Notes: generated by a model not told the origin, from the sequence alone. A stretch of 64,000 nucleotides of DNA from Paenibacillus oenotherae (GCF_019443105.1 NZ_JAHZIJ010000001.1:806001-870000); one strand, 5' to 3'. Numbered from the stretch's first letter, positions 1 to 8,598 are shown. Made by a program: numbers and translations.

Positions 1-2
1 CG

Positions 3-635
3 CTACGCGAGAATGTAGCAGGCTGTGAGATTAAAGATACCGATGTTATTCATACACTGGACAACCCGCACAGCGAGCGCGGCGGCCTTGCCGTCCTGTT
101 CGGCAACCTCGCGCCGGGCGGTGCTATTATTAAGGTAGGAGCTGTAGACAAATCTGTCGGCGGCTACCATAAAGGACCTGCAATCTGCTTCGACTCCCAG
201 GACGAAGCGCTTGCTGGCATCGCAGGCGGCAAGATCAAAGAAGGCCATGTCGTCGTTATCCGCTACGAAGGCCCTAAAGGCGGACCAGGCATGCCAGAGA
301 TGCTTGCTCCTACGTCGCAAATCGTCGGTATGGGACTTGGAGCGAAGGTCGGTCTTGTCACAGACGGACGTTTCTCCGGCGCATCCCGCGGGATCAGCAT
401 CGGCCACGTTTCTCCGGAAGCAGCCGAGGGCGGACCAATCGCTTTCGTTGAAGATGGCGATATTATCGAGCTTGATCTGGAAGGCCGCGCAATGAACCTG
501 CTCATCAGCGATGAGGAGTTCGATCGCCGCCGCGCTAACTGGAAAGGCTTCGAGCCTAAGATCAAACGCGGCTACCTTGCCCGTTACTCCCATCTTGTTA
601 CATCCGCCAGCACTGGCGGCGTCATGAAAATCTAG
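3..635 (+). CDS. ilvD: Dihydroxy-acid dehydratase, C-terminal part
   Basis: C-terminal 210 residues of dihydroxy-acid dehydratase, the [Fe-S] enzyme that dehydrates dihydroxy acids to 2-oxo acids in valine, leucine and isoleucine synthesis. The reading frame is open from the left window edge, so the start lies outside. Recognisable family stretches are [33 protein letters not shown] and [20 protein letters not shown], followed by the usual short tail ending in STGGVMKI. The cluster cysteines lie in the missing N-terminal part, so activity cannot be judged. The gene is followed at once by a strong terminator and a convergent gene, so it ends its transcription unit. Identification is confident from these motifs. 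Confidence 0.95.
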   Translation, partial: LRENVAGCEIKDTDVIHTLDNPHSERGGLAVLFGNLAPGGAIIKVGAVDKSVGGYHKGPAICFDSQDEALAGIAGGKIKEGHVVVIRYEGPKGGPGMPEMLAPTSQIVGMGLGAKVGLVTDGRFSGASRGISIGHVSPEAAEGGPIAFVEDGDIIELDLEGRAMNLLISDEEFDRRRANWKGFEPKIKRGYLARYSHLVTSASTGGVMKI

Positions 636-648
636 TTCCGCGCAAGCT

Positions 649-698
649 AAAAAACGTTCTGTCCTTGAATCAATATTCAAGGTGCAGAACGTTTTTTA
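649..698. terminator. Bidirectional intrinsic terminator
   Basis: A long hairpin pairs AAAAAACGTTCTG with CAGAACGTTTTTT, with a second inner stem (CCTTGAAT/ATTCAAGG). It has A and T runs on both sides, so it can stop transcription from ilvD on the plus strand and from the sulfonate operon on the minus strand. Confidence 0.9.
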
Positions 699-746
699 TT
701 TCAGTTCGTCAGCTCATCCGTTCTTCTGTCCGGCCCTGCTGCGCTT

Positions 747-1700
747 CTATGAAGCCGCTTCTATATGATTCGCTGCCGATTGAGAGGGATGAGAGGGAGC
801 GCCTGCTCTCGTTACGCTCTTCCGTCCATCAATGCTTACCGGAACATCGCCATCCACCGTTACACGGCGGACGATCCGCTGCTGATCACCATAATCATTC
901 ACGGCATAATGCTGGGTAGCGCGATTATCCCAGATGACGACATCACCGGCCGACCAGCGCCAGCGCACCGTGTTCTCCGGCCGGATAATATGATTTTGCA
1001 GCAGCGTGATCAGATTGGCCGAATCCGCGGAGGACAACCCGATGATTTTCTTCGCAAAATGTCCCAGCAGCAGTGTGCGCTCTCCCGTCTCCGGATGAAC
1101 GCGGACAAGCGGATGCTCCGTCTCGTATTTGGTTGAGGTGAACACCTCTCTATAGTGGCGGGCGGATTCCTCCGGGATATCCGATTTTTGCGCCGCATAA
1201 TCATACTCATTGGAATGAACGGCCCATAGTCCATCGACAAAATGACGCAAATGCTCGGGCAGATGCTCGTAAGCCGCAGCCGTATTCGCCCATACCGTAT
1301 CCCCGCCGGATTCCGGCACGACAATCGAACGAAGGATGGACGCCTGCGGGTACGCATCCACAAAGGATACATCCGTATGCCAGGAGTCTGCCCTTCCTCC
1401 ATGTGCGGAATTCAGCTCCAGCAGGTAATCCGTTCCTTGCTTGATCGGCACGGTAGGATGAGCTACAGGTGCGCCGAACAGACCGGCAAGAGACTCTTGC
1501 CCCGCATCATCAAGATGGTTCTGTCCACGGAAGAAGATGACCTTGTACTTGAGCAAAGCTTCGCGAATTGCCGCCGCCTGCCCTGGATCAAGATCTGCAG
1601 ACAGCTTGACGCCTCTGATCTCCGCACCAATCCGTCCGGCAACCGGAAGGATCTCAATACCTGTTTCCTCAACAACATTGTTCTGTTCAACTGTACTCAT
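747..1700 (-). CDS. TauD/TfdA-family Fe(II)/2-oxoglutarate dioxygenase
   Basis: A 317-residue protein of the TauD/TfdA family, which couples 2-oxoglutarate decarboxylation to hydroxylation of a substrate. In taurine dioxygenase this releases sulfite from taurine. The facial triad is visible: H108 and D110 in SWHTDVSF and the distal H264 in NRATQHYAV, with the co-substrate-binding arginine near R275 (QRIVRR). The start is preceded by AGGAGGTAAT at good spacing. It is the last gene of the sulfonate-type operon, ending before the shared terminator at 649-698. Together with the SsuABC-like importer this suggests use of an alkylsulfonate or sulfate ester as sulfur source. The exact substrate cannot be told, and taurine is only one possibility. 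Confidence 0.88.
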   Translation of the reverse strand: MSTVEQNNVVEETGIEILPVAGRIGAEIRGVKLSADLDPGQAAAIREALLKYKVIFFRGQNHLDDAGQESLAGLFGAPVAHPTVPIKQGTDYLLELNSAHGGRADSWHTDVSFVDAYPQASILRSIVVPESGGDTVWANTAAAYEHLPEHLRHFVDGLWAVHSNEYDYAAQKSDIPEESARHYREVFTSTKYETEHPLVRVHPETGERTLLLGHFAKKIIGLSSADSANLITLLQNHIIRPENTVRWRWSAGDVVIWDNRATQHYAVNDYGDQQRIVRRVTVDGDVPVSIDGRKSVTRAGAPSHPSQSAANHIEAAS

Positions 1701-1767
1701 ACCTATTACCTCCTCAGAGCTTTCCGCAGTCAGGCTTCAGCCTTGACTTTCGGAAGCATTTTATCAT

Positions 1768-2571
1768 CTACACACCCGGCTGCTGTCCACCGTCAACCAA
1801 AATTTCCGCTCCTGTAATTGAGGCTGCCTTGTCAGATGCAAGGAACAGCACCAAATCTGCGATCTCCTGCGGGTCTACAATTCGTCCGAGCGGAATGTCA
1901 GCCGCCCGTTCTGCAAGCTGCTGCTCGATCGTAATTCCTTTGGCTGCCGCCTGTTGCTCCGCAAGCACTCCTGCCCGCTCCGTATCGGTCAAGCCCGGAG
2001 AGACAGAATTGATCCGCACCCCATGCTTCGCCAGCTCCCTGGAAATCCCCTTGGCAAAATTCAGCAATGCGGCATTAGTCGTCCCGCCAGGCAGGAACGT
2101 TGGCGAAGGCGTCCGTCCTGCGCCTCCGACAATATTGACGATACTCCCCCTCTTCTTCTCAATAAAGTGAGGCAAAACTGCTCTAATGGTGCGTATATAA
2201 CCAAGCAGCTTCAGATTCCACGTATCGGTGAAATCCTCATCTGTCAGGTCCAGGAATGAACCCGCGCGCGCAGATCCGGCGTTATTGATCAGAATATCAA
2301 TGCCTCCAAAATGGCTGATTGCCGTTTCCGCTGCCCGCTGTACGGTCTCCGCTTGTCTCAAATCCCCATCAACGACAACAACCTTAGGTGAACCGCCCTT
2401 CACCCCGTCCTGGGCTTCGATTGCCGCTTTGGCCTCATTGAGCTTGGCGAGATTGCGGGATACGATCACAACATGAACGCCTTCCTTAAATAGCGACTTG
2501 GCAATGGCCAGCCCGATTCCCGCGCTGCCGCCAGTCACAATTGCCGCTTTCCCTGCCAGGTGCAGTCCCAT
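1768..2571 (-). CDS. SDR-family protein lacking the Ser-Tyr-Lys catalytic set
   Basis: A 267-residue short-chain dehydrogenase/reductase fold. The N-terminal nucleotide-binding motif TGGSAGIGLAIA, the NNAG motif (ILINNAGSA) and the C-terminal INSVSPG segment are all present. The active site is not classical. Where SDRs have Ser in NIVSS this protein reads NIVGGAGR, and where YxxxK is expected it reads GGTTNAAL, so Ser, Tyr and Lys are all replaced. It probably still binds NAD(P)H but may not catalyse classical SDR chemistry. A good Shine-Dalgarno (AAGGAG) precedes the ATG. It lies between the two-monooxygenase block and tauD in the same operon, so a role in handling sulfonate oxidation products or in supplying reductant is possible but is inference. 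Confidence 0.85.
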   Translation of the reverse strand: MGLHLAGKAAIVTGGSAGIGLAIAKSLFKEGVHVVIVSRNLAKLNEAKAAIEAQDGVKGGSPKVVVVDGDLRQAETVQRAAETAISHFGGIDILINNAGSARAGSFLDLTDEDFTDTWNLKLLGYIRTIRAVLPHFIEKKRGSIVNIVGGAGRTPSPTFLPGGTTNAALLNFAKGISRELAKHGVRINSVSPGLTDTERAGVLAEQQAAAKGITIEQQLAERAADIPLGRIVDPQEIADLVLFLASDKAASITGAEILVDGGQQPGV

Positions 2572-2613
2572 TCTGCATCTCTCCTTCCTGCCTTCAGTTA
2601 TTGCTGCGCTATG

Positions 2614-4182
2614 CTATGTCAGAGCGGCGGATGCAGCCGCTGCTGTTGATCCAGCAGTGGTTGAGGCCGCTGCTTCTGCTGTTGATGCAACTGCGGCTGA
2701 GGCCGCTGCTTCTGCTGTTGATGCAACTGCGGCCGAGGCTGCTGCTTCTGCTGTTGATGCAACTGCGGCCGAGACTGCTGCTTCTGCTGTTGATGCAACA
2801 GCGACCGAGACTGCTGCTTCTGCAGAAGCAGCACCGGTTGACGCAACAGCGGAGGCTGCATGCACTGGCCGCTTCAGGCCCAGATTGTCCCTTAATGTTG
2901 CTCCGGTGTATTCAGTGCGGAATAGTCCCCGGCGCTGAAGCTCCGGAACGACAAGATCAACAAAGTCCTCCAGTCCGCCCGGCAGATAAGGAGGCATAAT
3001 ATTGAACCCGTCCGCAGCGCCATTGACGAACCATTCCTCCAGCTGATCCGCGATCTGGACAGGTGTTCCGACAATTTCACGGTGGCCGCGAGCACCTGCT
3101 ATCCGCTGATAGAGCTTGCGGATCGTCAGTCCTTCCCGCTCCGCGAGATCCTTCAGCAGTGTGAAGCGGCTCTTGCCGCCATTAATCTGCTCCAGCTCGG
3201 GCAGATCCGGCAGCGGTCCGTCCACCGGATACGGCGAGAGATCGAAGCTGATCAAGCTGGACAGCAGGCTGACACCTGCCTCCAGAGGAATCAGCTCCTC
3301 GAGCTTAGCTTTCTTCTCAAGCGCCTCGGCTTCCGTCCTGCCGATAATAGGGAAGACGCCGGGCATAATCTTCAGCTCGTCAGGCGAGCGGCCGTATTGG
3401 GCCAAGCGCCCCTTCACATCGCTGTAGAACTGCTGCGCTTCCTCCAGCGTCTGCCATGCGGTGAAGATCACCTCGGCAGTTCTCGCCGCCAGCTCCTTGC
3501 CCGGCTCCGATGAACCGGCTTGAATGACTACGGGATGGCCTTGTACGGGACGCGCCACATTAAGCGGTCCGCGAACGGTGAACCATTCTCCCTTGTGATT
3601 CAACGTATGCAGCTTGCTCCTGTCAGCAAATACCGCGTTCTCCTTGTCATATAGGAAGGCATCATCCTCCCAGCTGTCCCACAGTCCAGTCACGACATTG
3701 AGGAATTCCTCCGCCCGCTCATAACGAAGGGAATGCAGCAGATGATGATCCTTATTGAAATTAAGCGCTTCGGCCGGATTGGCTGAGGTGACCACATTCC
3801 AGGCAGCGCGCCCGCCGCTCAAATGATCCAGCGAAGCGAATTTTCTCGCCACATGAAAGGGCTCATTGTACGTAGTGGATACTGTCGCGGCAAGCCCGAC
3901 ATGCTCTGTCACAGCAGACAATGCGGAGAGCAGCGTAATCGGCTCAGGGCGCACGGTGACGGTCTGCGATATCGCTTCCGGATAGTTTTCCGAGACCGCA
4001 TAACCATCGGCAAGAAACAGCATATCGAATTTGCCGCGCTCGGCGGTCTGCGCTAATCTTTTGTAGAAGCCGAGGCTGAGCACCTGCGATGCTTCTGTAT
4101 CGGGATAACGCCAAGCAGCTACATGATGACCCGGTGTCATCAGGAAGGCGCCCAACCTTAATTGTCTTTTCTCGTTACTCAT
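2614..4182 (-). CDS. NtaA/SnaA/DszA-type LLM flavin monooxygenase with Ala/Ser repeat tail
   Basis: A 522-residue flavin-dependent monooxygenase of the bacterial-luciferase-like NtaA/SnaA/DszA group, which oxidises substrates with reduced FMN supplied by a separate reductase. Family stretches include VSTTYNEPFHVARKFASLDH, GRAAWNVVTS and QAGSSEPGKE. The recognisable enzyme ends near residue 440 (NLGLKRPVH), the usual family length. About 80 further residues form a low-complexity tail of repeated VASTAEAAASAA units encoded by a 36-bp minisatellite. Start chosen at 4182, with GGAGCGATCAAG upstream. It is 44 bp downstream of a second, similar monooxygenase gene, so the two are probably paralogues with different sulfur substrates. 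No flavin reductase gene is visible in the operon. Confidence 0.9.
   Translation of the reverse strand: MSNEKRQLRLGAFLMTPGHHVAAWRYPDTEASQVLSLGFYKRLAQTAERGKFDMLFLADGYAVSENYPEAISQTVTVRPEPITLLSALSAVTEHVGLAATVSTTYNEPFHVARKFASLDHLSGGRAAWNVVTSANPAEALNFNKDHHLLHSLRYERAEEFLNVVTGLWDSWEDDAFLYDKENAVFADRSKLHTLNHKGEWFTVRGPLNVARPVQGHPVVIQAGSSEPGKELAARTAEVIFTAWQTLEEAQQFYSDVKGRLAQYGRSPDELKIMPGVFPIIGRTEAEALEKKAKLEELIPLEAGVSLLSSLISFDLSPYPVDGPLPDLPELEQINGGKSRFTLLKDLAEREGLTIRKLYQRIAGARGHREIVGTPVQIADQLEEWFVNGAADGFNIMPPYLPGGLEDFVDLVVPELQRRGLFRTEYTGATLRDNLGLKRPVHAASAVASTGAASAEAAVSVAVASTAEAAVSAAVASTAEAAASAAVASTAEAAASAAVASTAEAAASTTAGSTAAAASAALT
2642..2821. repeat. 36-bp minisatellite, five units, inside coding sequence
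   Basis: Five head-to-tail 36-bp units begin at 2642, 2678, 2714, 2750 and 2786, each starting GCTGTTGATGCAACTGCGGC or a close variant. The central units differ by one or two bases, and a degenerate sixth follows. Because 36 is divisible by three, unit gain or loss keeps the monooxygenase frame (12 residues per unit). Confidence 0.95.
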
Positions 4183-4226
4183 CTTGATCGCTCCTCTGCG
4201 CTTCTTGGCTATCTATCACTTTCCCG

Positions 4227-5588
4227 TCACACGCCCGATACACGGGACAATGGAACGTTAACGAACTTGTTGACCGGTCTGTTCAGGCCGTAATGCTCAC
4301 GCAGCGTGCTGCCCGTATATTGGGTGCGGAACAAGCCTCTGCGCTGCAGCTCGGGAATAACCTCTTCGGCAAAAGCCTCCAATCCCTCCGGCAAATATGG
4401 CGGCATCACATTAAAGCCATCACTGCCCCCTTGCGTGAACCATTCCTCCAGCTCATCGGCGATTTGTACCGCTGTACCGGCAAAGGTTCGATGTCCCCGC
4501 CCACCGGCCAAACGCTGGATCAGCTGTCGAATCGTCAGGTTATCCCGCCGTGCCAGATCAGCCACCAATTGAAACCGGCTCTTATTCCCGTTAATCTCCT
4601 CCACATTAGGCAGCTCAGGGAGCGGACCATCCAGCGGATAGGTGAACAGATCCACCTTCAGCATATTGGACAGCTGGTTGAGCCCATACTCCGGTATGAT
4701 CAGCTCATGCAGCTCCTGCTCCTTTTCCTTCGCTTCCGCCTCTGTCTTCCCGATGATCGCGGATATGCCCGGCAATATTTTGAGCTCGTCGGGATGGCGT
4801 CCGTATTTGCCCAATCTTCCTTTGACATCGGCGTAGAACCGCTGCGCTTCACCGAGCGTCTGCTGGGCTGTGAAGATCGCCTCCGCATAGCGGGCGGCGA
4901 ATTCTTTTCCATCCTCGGAAGAACCTGCCTGCACCAGTACGGGATAGCCCTGCGGCGATCTCGGAACGTTCAGCGGGCCGCGCACCTGGAAGAAATGACC
5001 GTCATGATTGATTTCATGCACCTTGGCCCCCTCCGAGAACGTACCGGATTCCCGGTCGATCACGATAGCGTCATCCTCCCAGCTGTCCCACAGTCCTGTC
5101 GTCACATCCAGAAACTCAGCGGCGCGGTCATAGCGTTTGCTGTGCTCGGGATGCGCGTCCTGATTAAAGTTGTTCGCCTCAATATCACTGCCGGAGGTGA
5201 CGATATTCCAGCCCGCGCGACCCTTGCTGATATGATCCAGCGAAGCGAACTTGCGCGCGACATGGAAGGGCTCGTTGTAGGTCGTGGACACCGTTCCGAT
5301 CAGTCCAATCCGCTCGGTAACTGCCGCCAGAGCAGACAATAAGGTGAAGGGCTCAAGTCCGGCCAAAGCCGCGCCATGCTTGACGTTCTTGCCCACGGCC
5401 AGAATGTCGGCGAGGAAGAGCGAGTCGAACTTCGCTTGCTCCGCAAGCCGCGCCAGCCGGGTGAAATAGCCAAGGTCGGTTATATGCTGGGGCTCTGTCC
5501 CCGGATGACGCCAAGCCGCTTCATGATGGCCGACGTTCATCAGAAATACATTCAAATTCATTTGCCGTTTATGTTTACTCATCGCCAT
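4227..5588 (-). CDS. NtaA/SnaA/DszA-type LLM flavin monooxygenase
   Basis: A 453-residue flavin-dependent monooxygenase of the NtaA/SnaA/DszA group, probably oxidising a sulfur- or nitrogen-containing small molecule with FMNH2. Family stretches are HHEAAWRHPGTEPQH, VSTTYNEPFHVARKFASLDH, GRAGWNIVTSGSD and LVQAGSSEDGKEFAARYAEA. The start at 5588 (MAMSKHKRQ) is preferred because GAGAGGG sits six bases upstream; a longer frame to 5657 would run into ssuC. It follows ssuC by 25 bp and precedes a paralogous monooxygenase. Unlike that neighbour it has no repeat tail and ends at the normal family length. Being embedded in an SsuABC operon suggests desulfonation; the substrate is unknown. Confidence 0.9.
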   Translation of the reverse strand: MAMSKHKRQMNLNVFLMNVGHHEAAWRHPGTEPQHITDLGYFTRLARLAEQAKFDSLFLADILAVGKNVKHGAALAGLEPFTLLSALAAVTERIGLIGTVSTTYNEPFHVARKFASLDHISKGRAGWNIVTSGSDIEANNFNQDAHPEHSKRYDRAAEFLDVTTGLWDSWEDDAIVIDRESGTFSEGAKVHEINHDGHFFQVRGPLNVPRSPQGYPVLVQAGSSEDGKEFAARYAEAIFTAQQTLGEAQRFYADVKGRLGKYGRHPDELKILPGISAIIGKTEAEAKEKEQELHELIIPEYGLNQLSNMLKVDLFTYPLDGPLPELPNVEEINGNKSRFQLVADLARRDNLTIRQLIQRLAGGRGHRTFAGTAVQIADELEEWFTQGGSDGFNVMPPYLPEGLEAFAEEVIPELQRRGLFRTQYTGSTLREHYGLNRPVNKFVNVPLSRVSGV

Positions 5589-5613
5589 GACACGCCCTCT
5601 CGCCAAATTGAAT

Positions 5614-6459
5614 CTACTCGCTATAGGTTTGCTTCCATGCAGTAAGCTTCTTCTCAACCAGGACCAACAGATAGTTAATGATCAAGCCAATGACAGAGAT
5701 CGAGATAATGCCCGCGTACATCTCCGGAATTTGAAAGCTGAACTGCGTATATTGGATCAAATAACCAAGACCCGACTTCGCCCCCACCATCTCAGCTGCT
5801 ACCAGCACAAGAATGGAGCTCGCCCCTGCCTGCCGGATACCGACGAATATCGTGGGCACCGAAGCAGGCAGGATCACCTTGCGAAACAGGCTAAGCGAGG
5901 ATAAGCCCATCGAACGCGCCGATTTGATCAAGAGCGGATCGACATTCCTCACCCCGCTAATCGTATTGAGCAGGAGCGGAAAGGCGCAGGCATAGAAGAC
6001 GATGGCAATCTTCGACGTCTCGCCAAGTCCCAGCAGAAGGATAAAGACGGGGAGAATAGCCAGCGCTGCGGTGTTGCGGAACAATTCCAGCAGCGGGTTC
6101 AAATATTGCGCCACCGGCTTCCACCAGCCAATCGCCAGCCCGATGGGGATACTGACTGCAATAGCGAGAAGGAAGCCTCCGACCGATCGCGTCAAGCTCG
6201 CTATGGTATGATCAGCCAAGTCTCCTGACAGCAGCAGACGCCACCAAGCCTGAAGCACCTCTGTCAGCGGGGGCAGGAAGGTCGTATTGACCAGACCCAG
6301 TCGCGGTGCCGCCTCCCAGAGAAATAGAAAGCCGATAATCGCGATCGATATTCTGAAGCCTTTATTTAATTGGAATAAAGACCATCTGAGCGCCTCATTC
6401 GCCCGCTTGCCGTTCTCAAAACGAACCAGCACTTCCCCTGTACTTGTTGAGTTAGCCAT
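5614..6459 (-). CDS. ssuC: Sulfonate-type ABC transporter permease
   Basis: A 281-residue inner-membrane permease of the SsuC/TauC/NitT type with about six hydrophobic segments and the cytoplasmic EAA-like loop (SARSMGLSSLSLFRKVILPA). It pairs with the adjacent ATPase and binding lipoprotein to import a sulfonate-like substrate. The start is placed at 6459 because AGGGGTGG lies six bases upstream; this ATG overlaps the last 8 bases of ssuB, the usual sign of translational coupling. Longer frames with upstream ATGs at 6480 or 6492 lack a ribosome site. Gene symbol by operon analogy; NitT/TauT transporters of other substrates look alike, so specificity rests on the neighbouring monooxygenases. 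Confidence 0.88.
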   Translation of the reverse strand: MANSTSTGEVLVRFENGKRANEALRWSLFQLNKGFRISIAIIGFLFLWEAAPRLGLVNTTFLPPLTEVLQAWWRLLLSGDLADHTIASLTRSVGGFLLAIAVSIPIGLAIGWWKPVAQYLNPLLELFRNTAALAILPVFILLLGLGETSKIAIVFYACAFPLLLNTISGVRNVDPLLIKSARSMGLSSLSLFRKVILPASVPTIFVGIRQAGASSILVLVAAEMVGAKSGLGYLIQYTQFSFQIPEMYAGIISISVIGLIINYLLVLVEKKLTAWKQTYSE

Positions 6460-7327
6460 CGGAAGCCACCCCTTTAACATTGGATTTTGCACTATTTGCC
6501 TTCAACGTCTTATCCTTCTCCTGCTCCTGTGCGCGATGCACCTCATCCTTGAGCAAATCCCATATCTGATGCCGTATCTTCACAAACTCCGGATTAGATC
6601 TCAGATCCTCCTCGGACGTTCGCGCTTCGAATGGAACATCGATCACTTCTTTGATGCGTCCCGGACGGGAGGTCATAACCGCCACCCGCTGTCCCAGATA
6701 GACCGCTTCTTCAATGCCATGCGTGATGAAAATAATCGTCTTCTTCGTCGTTTCCCATATGCGGAGCAGCTCGCTCTGCAGCGTCTCCCGTGTCTGCGCA
6801 TCCAGCGCAGCGAACGGCTCATCCATCAGCAGCACTTCCGGATCGTAGGCGAGGCTGCGGGCGATGGCTACCCGCTGCTTCATTCCGCCTGACAGCTCAT
6901 GTGGATACCGGTGCTCGAAGCCTGCTAATCCTACGAGGTTGATATATTCCTGCGCAATCTGCTTGCGCTCCTTCCGTCCCACACCCTTCGTCTCCAGGCC
7001 GAATTCCACATTGGCAAGCGCCGTCTTCCACGGGAATAGAGCATATTGCTGGAATACGATTCCCCTGTCCAGATTCGGCCCCGTAATCGCCTTGCCATCG
7101 AGCAGAATCTGTCCGCTGTTCGGCTTGGTCAAGCCCGCGAGCAGATCAAGCAATGTTGATTTGCCGCAGCCGCTCGGGCCGACGATAACCATAAATTCGC
7201 CCTGCTTCACATCAAGATTAATATCCTGAAGAGCGGATATCGGCTGGAGCACCTCCTTGAGATGGCCCAAATTCCGTTTGATCCGAAACGCCTTCTGTAC
7301 GTTTTGAATGCTGATTTTCGCTGTCAT
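6452..7327 (-). CDS. ssuB: Sulfonate-type ABC transporter ATPase
   Basis: A 291-residue nucleotide-binding subunit of a sulfonate/nitrate/taurine importer. Walker A is GPSGCGKST, the signature is LSGGMKQR, Walker B with the D-loop is LLMDEPFAALD, and the switch histidine is in FITHGIEEA. The C-terminal 40 residues after SRPGRIKEV are typical of this subfamily. The ATG at 7327 is preferred over an upstream TTG at 7333 because GGTGG is well spaced from it. It is followed by ssuC with an 8-base overlap and preceded by the binding lipoprotein gene 30 bp away. Confidence 0.92.
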   Translation of the reverse strand: MTAKISIQNVQKAFRIKRNLGHLKEVLQPISALQDINLDVKQGEFMVIVGPSGCGKSTLLDLLAGLTKPNSGQILLDGKAITGPNLDRGIVFQQYALFPWKTALANVEFGLETKGVGRKERKQIAQEYINLVGLAGFEHRYPHELSGGMKQRVAIARSLAYDPEVLLMDEPFAALDAQTRETLQSELLRIWETTKKTIIFITHGIEEAVYLGQRVAVMTSRPGRIKEVIDVPFEARTSEEDLRSNPEFVKIRHQIWDLLKDEVHRAQEQEKDKTLKANSAKSNVKGVASDG

Positions 7328-7357
7328 TCTCAACCACCACGCTCTCCGGCATATTTG

Positions 7358-8401
7358 TTATTTCTCATTCAGAAATGGATTGAAGTCATTCGTATAGAGG
7401 TTCTTGCCCTCCAGCTCGCCCTCTTCAATCGTGCCTTCCTTGACAAGCCAATTCACCCATGTATCAAACTCTTTATCACTGATGAGCCCGCCCTTGCCGG
7501 CAATTCCCGTGCTCTTCCAATACTTGATATTGCCCGCATCCTCCTTGCGTCCGCGCTCTGCAATGATCTTCTCGAACCGGGCCACAACCTCATCCCGGGG
7601 AGTCGTCCGCGCCCACTCAATCGCCTTGGCTGTCGCTTCAACAAATTTGCGTGTCGTATTCGGATTCTCCTTAATAAAATCACTCTTGAGCACATAGCTG
7701 CCTGCGCTGAATACCCCGAACAAATCCTTATCCGTGAACAGCGGTGTAATGCCGCCGCGTTCCAGCGCCTTATCTCTAAGCACGCCGCCTAGGGTCGCCA
7801 CATCGACCTGATTGGCGCGAAGCGTCTGTTCACCTGTAATCGGCGGCACAACGACCAATGTGACCTGCTTGATCTCATCCGCCGTTAATCCGGCACGGTG
7901 CAGATATTCCTTAATGACAAACTCATGATGCGCGCCCAGTGTGTTCACAGCAATTTTTTTGCCGATCAGATCCTTGGCCGACTTGATAGGGCTGCCGTCC
8001 AGCACGTAGTAGCCGTTCCATGTGTTGTCATCCACCCCGTAGTAAGCAATAACCGGTGTAATCGGCGCTTTCGCTGCCAGCAGCTTGACGATCGCCCCGT
8101 TGAATGCACCTCCGAAGTCGGTATCCCCGGTTACGACAGATTGAATGTCCTGCGGTCCGCTGATCGTATTCCCGATATAATTGAGCTTCAATGGAGCCAA
8201 ATAACCGAGATCCTCCGCCAATTCAGGAAAAGTCACCGAACCTGCGCCGCCCTGATAACGAAGCTCTGTCACCTCCAGCCCGCCGTTGTTTGAGCCGTTT
8301 GCTGCTGATGTTTCTTTATTACCGCATCCTGTCAACAGGATTGATGTTGTAAGAATAAGTGCTGCTGCGATGCTTAGGAGCCTTTGAGCTGATTTCTTCA
8401 T
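7358..8401 (-). CDS. ssuA: Sulfonate-type ABC transporter binding lipoprotein
   Basis: A 347-residue solute-binding lipoprotein. The N-terminus has Lys residues, a hydrophobic stretch and the lipobox LLTGC with lipidated Cys26, so it should be anchored on the outer face of the membrane. The body (LRYQGGAGSVTFPELAEDLG, then VVTGDTDFGGAFNGAIVKLL and KDLIGKKIAVNTLGAHHEFV) is that of SsuA/NrtA-type proteins. The start at 8401 is set by GGAGGT seven bases upstream. It is the first gene of a seven-gene operon and sits about 160 bases downstream of the promoter at 8570-8598, with a hairpin-T-run element in its leader. Confidence 0.9.
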   Translation of the reverse strand: MKKSAQRLLSIAAALILTTSILLTGCGNKETSAANGSNNGGLEVTELRYQGGAGSVTFPELAEDLGYLAPLKLNYIGNTISGPQDIQSVVTGDTDFGGAFNGAIVKLLAAKAPITPVIAYYGVDDNTWNGYYVLDGSPIKSAKDLIGKKIAVNTLGAHHEFVIKEYLHRAGLTADEIKQVTLVVVPPITGEQTLRANQVDVATLGGVLRDKALERGGITPLFTDKDLFGVFSAGSYVLKSDFIKENPNTTRKFVEATAKAIEWARTTPRDEVVARFEKIIAERGRKEDAGNIKYWKSTGIAGKGGLISDKEFDTWVNWLVKEGTIEEGELEGKNLYTNDFNPFLNEK

Positions 8402-8472
8402 AATGACGACCTCCAAAAGTTAATTTGTTGTTCCACAGCGAGATAATGTCAGTCAAAGAGCCGATGAGGGTA

Positions 8473-8508
8473 TAAAAAAAGACGCATTCATCTCCACGAT
8501 GAGCGTCT
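8473..8508 (-). terminator. Leader terminator (possible attenuator) before ssuA
   Basis: On the minus strand GACGC pairs with GCGTC, extended by CTCAT/ATGAA pairing, followed by seven T. It lies between the ssuA promoter (8570-8598) and the ssuA start, so it must be read through for operon expression. A second small hairpin (CCGGA/TCCGG) sits just upstream. No known sulfur riboswitch core was recognised. Confidence 0.65.
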
Positions 8509-8569
8509 CTCCGGAAGTCCGGTCGATTTTATTTATATAATTCCTATCAACTTACTCTGATTTAAAAAC

Positions 8570-8598
8570 ATACTACTCTCACGAATGGATCGTGTCAA
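8570..8598 (-). promoter_or_regulatory. Sigma-A promoter of the sulfonate operon
   Basis: On the minus strand TTGACA (8598-8593) and TAGTAT (8575-8570) are separated by exactly 17 bases. The predicted start is near 8563, giving a leader of about 160 nt before ssuA. Just downstream lies AGTTGATAGGAATTATAT, whose GGAATT core is reminiscent of CymR-type sulfur-repressor sites; that last point is tentative. Confidence 0.8.

Noticed and set aside
2498-2938. 146-codon plus-strand reading frame
   Set aside because: It is antisense to the monooxygenase repeat tail and SDR start and is open only because of the 36-bp minisatellite; no ribosome site.
8402-8563. SAM (S-box) or T-box riboswitch upstream of ssuA
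   Set aside because: The leader before the terminator is only about 55 nt, too short for either, and none of the conserved core sequences could be found.
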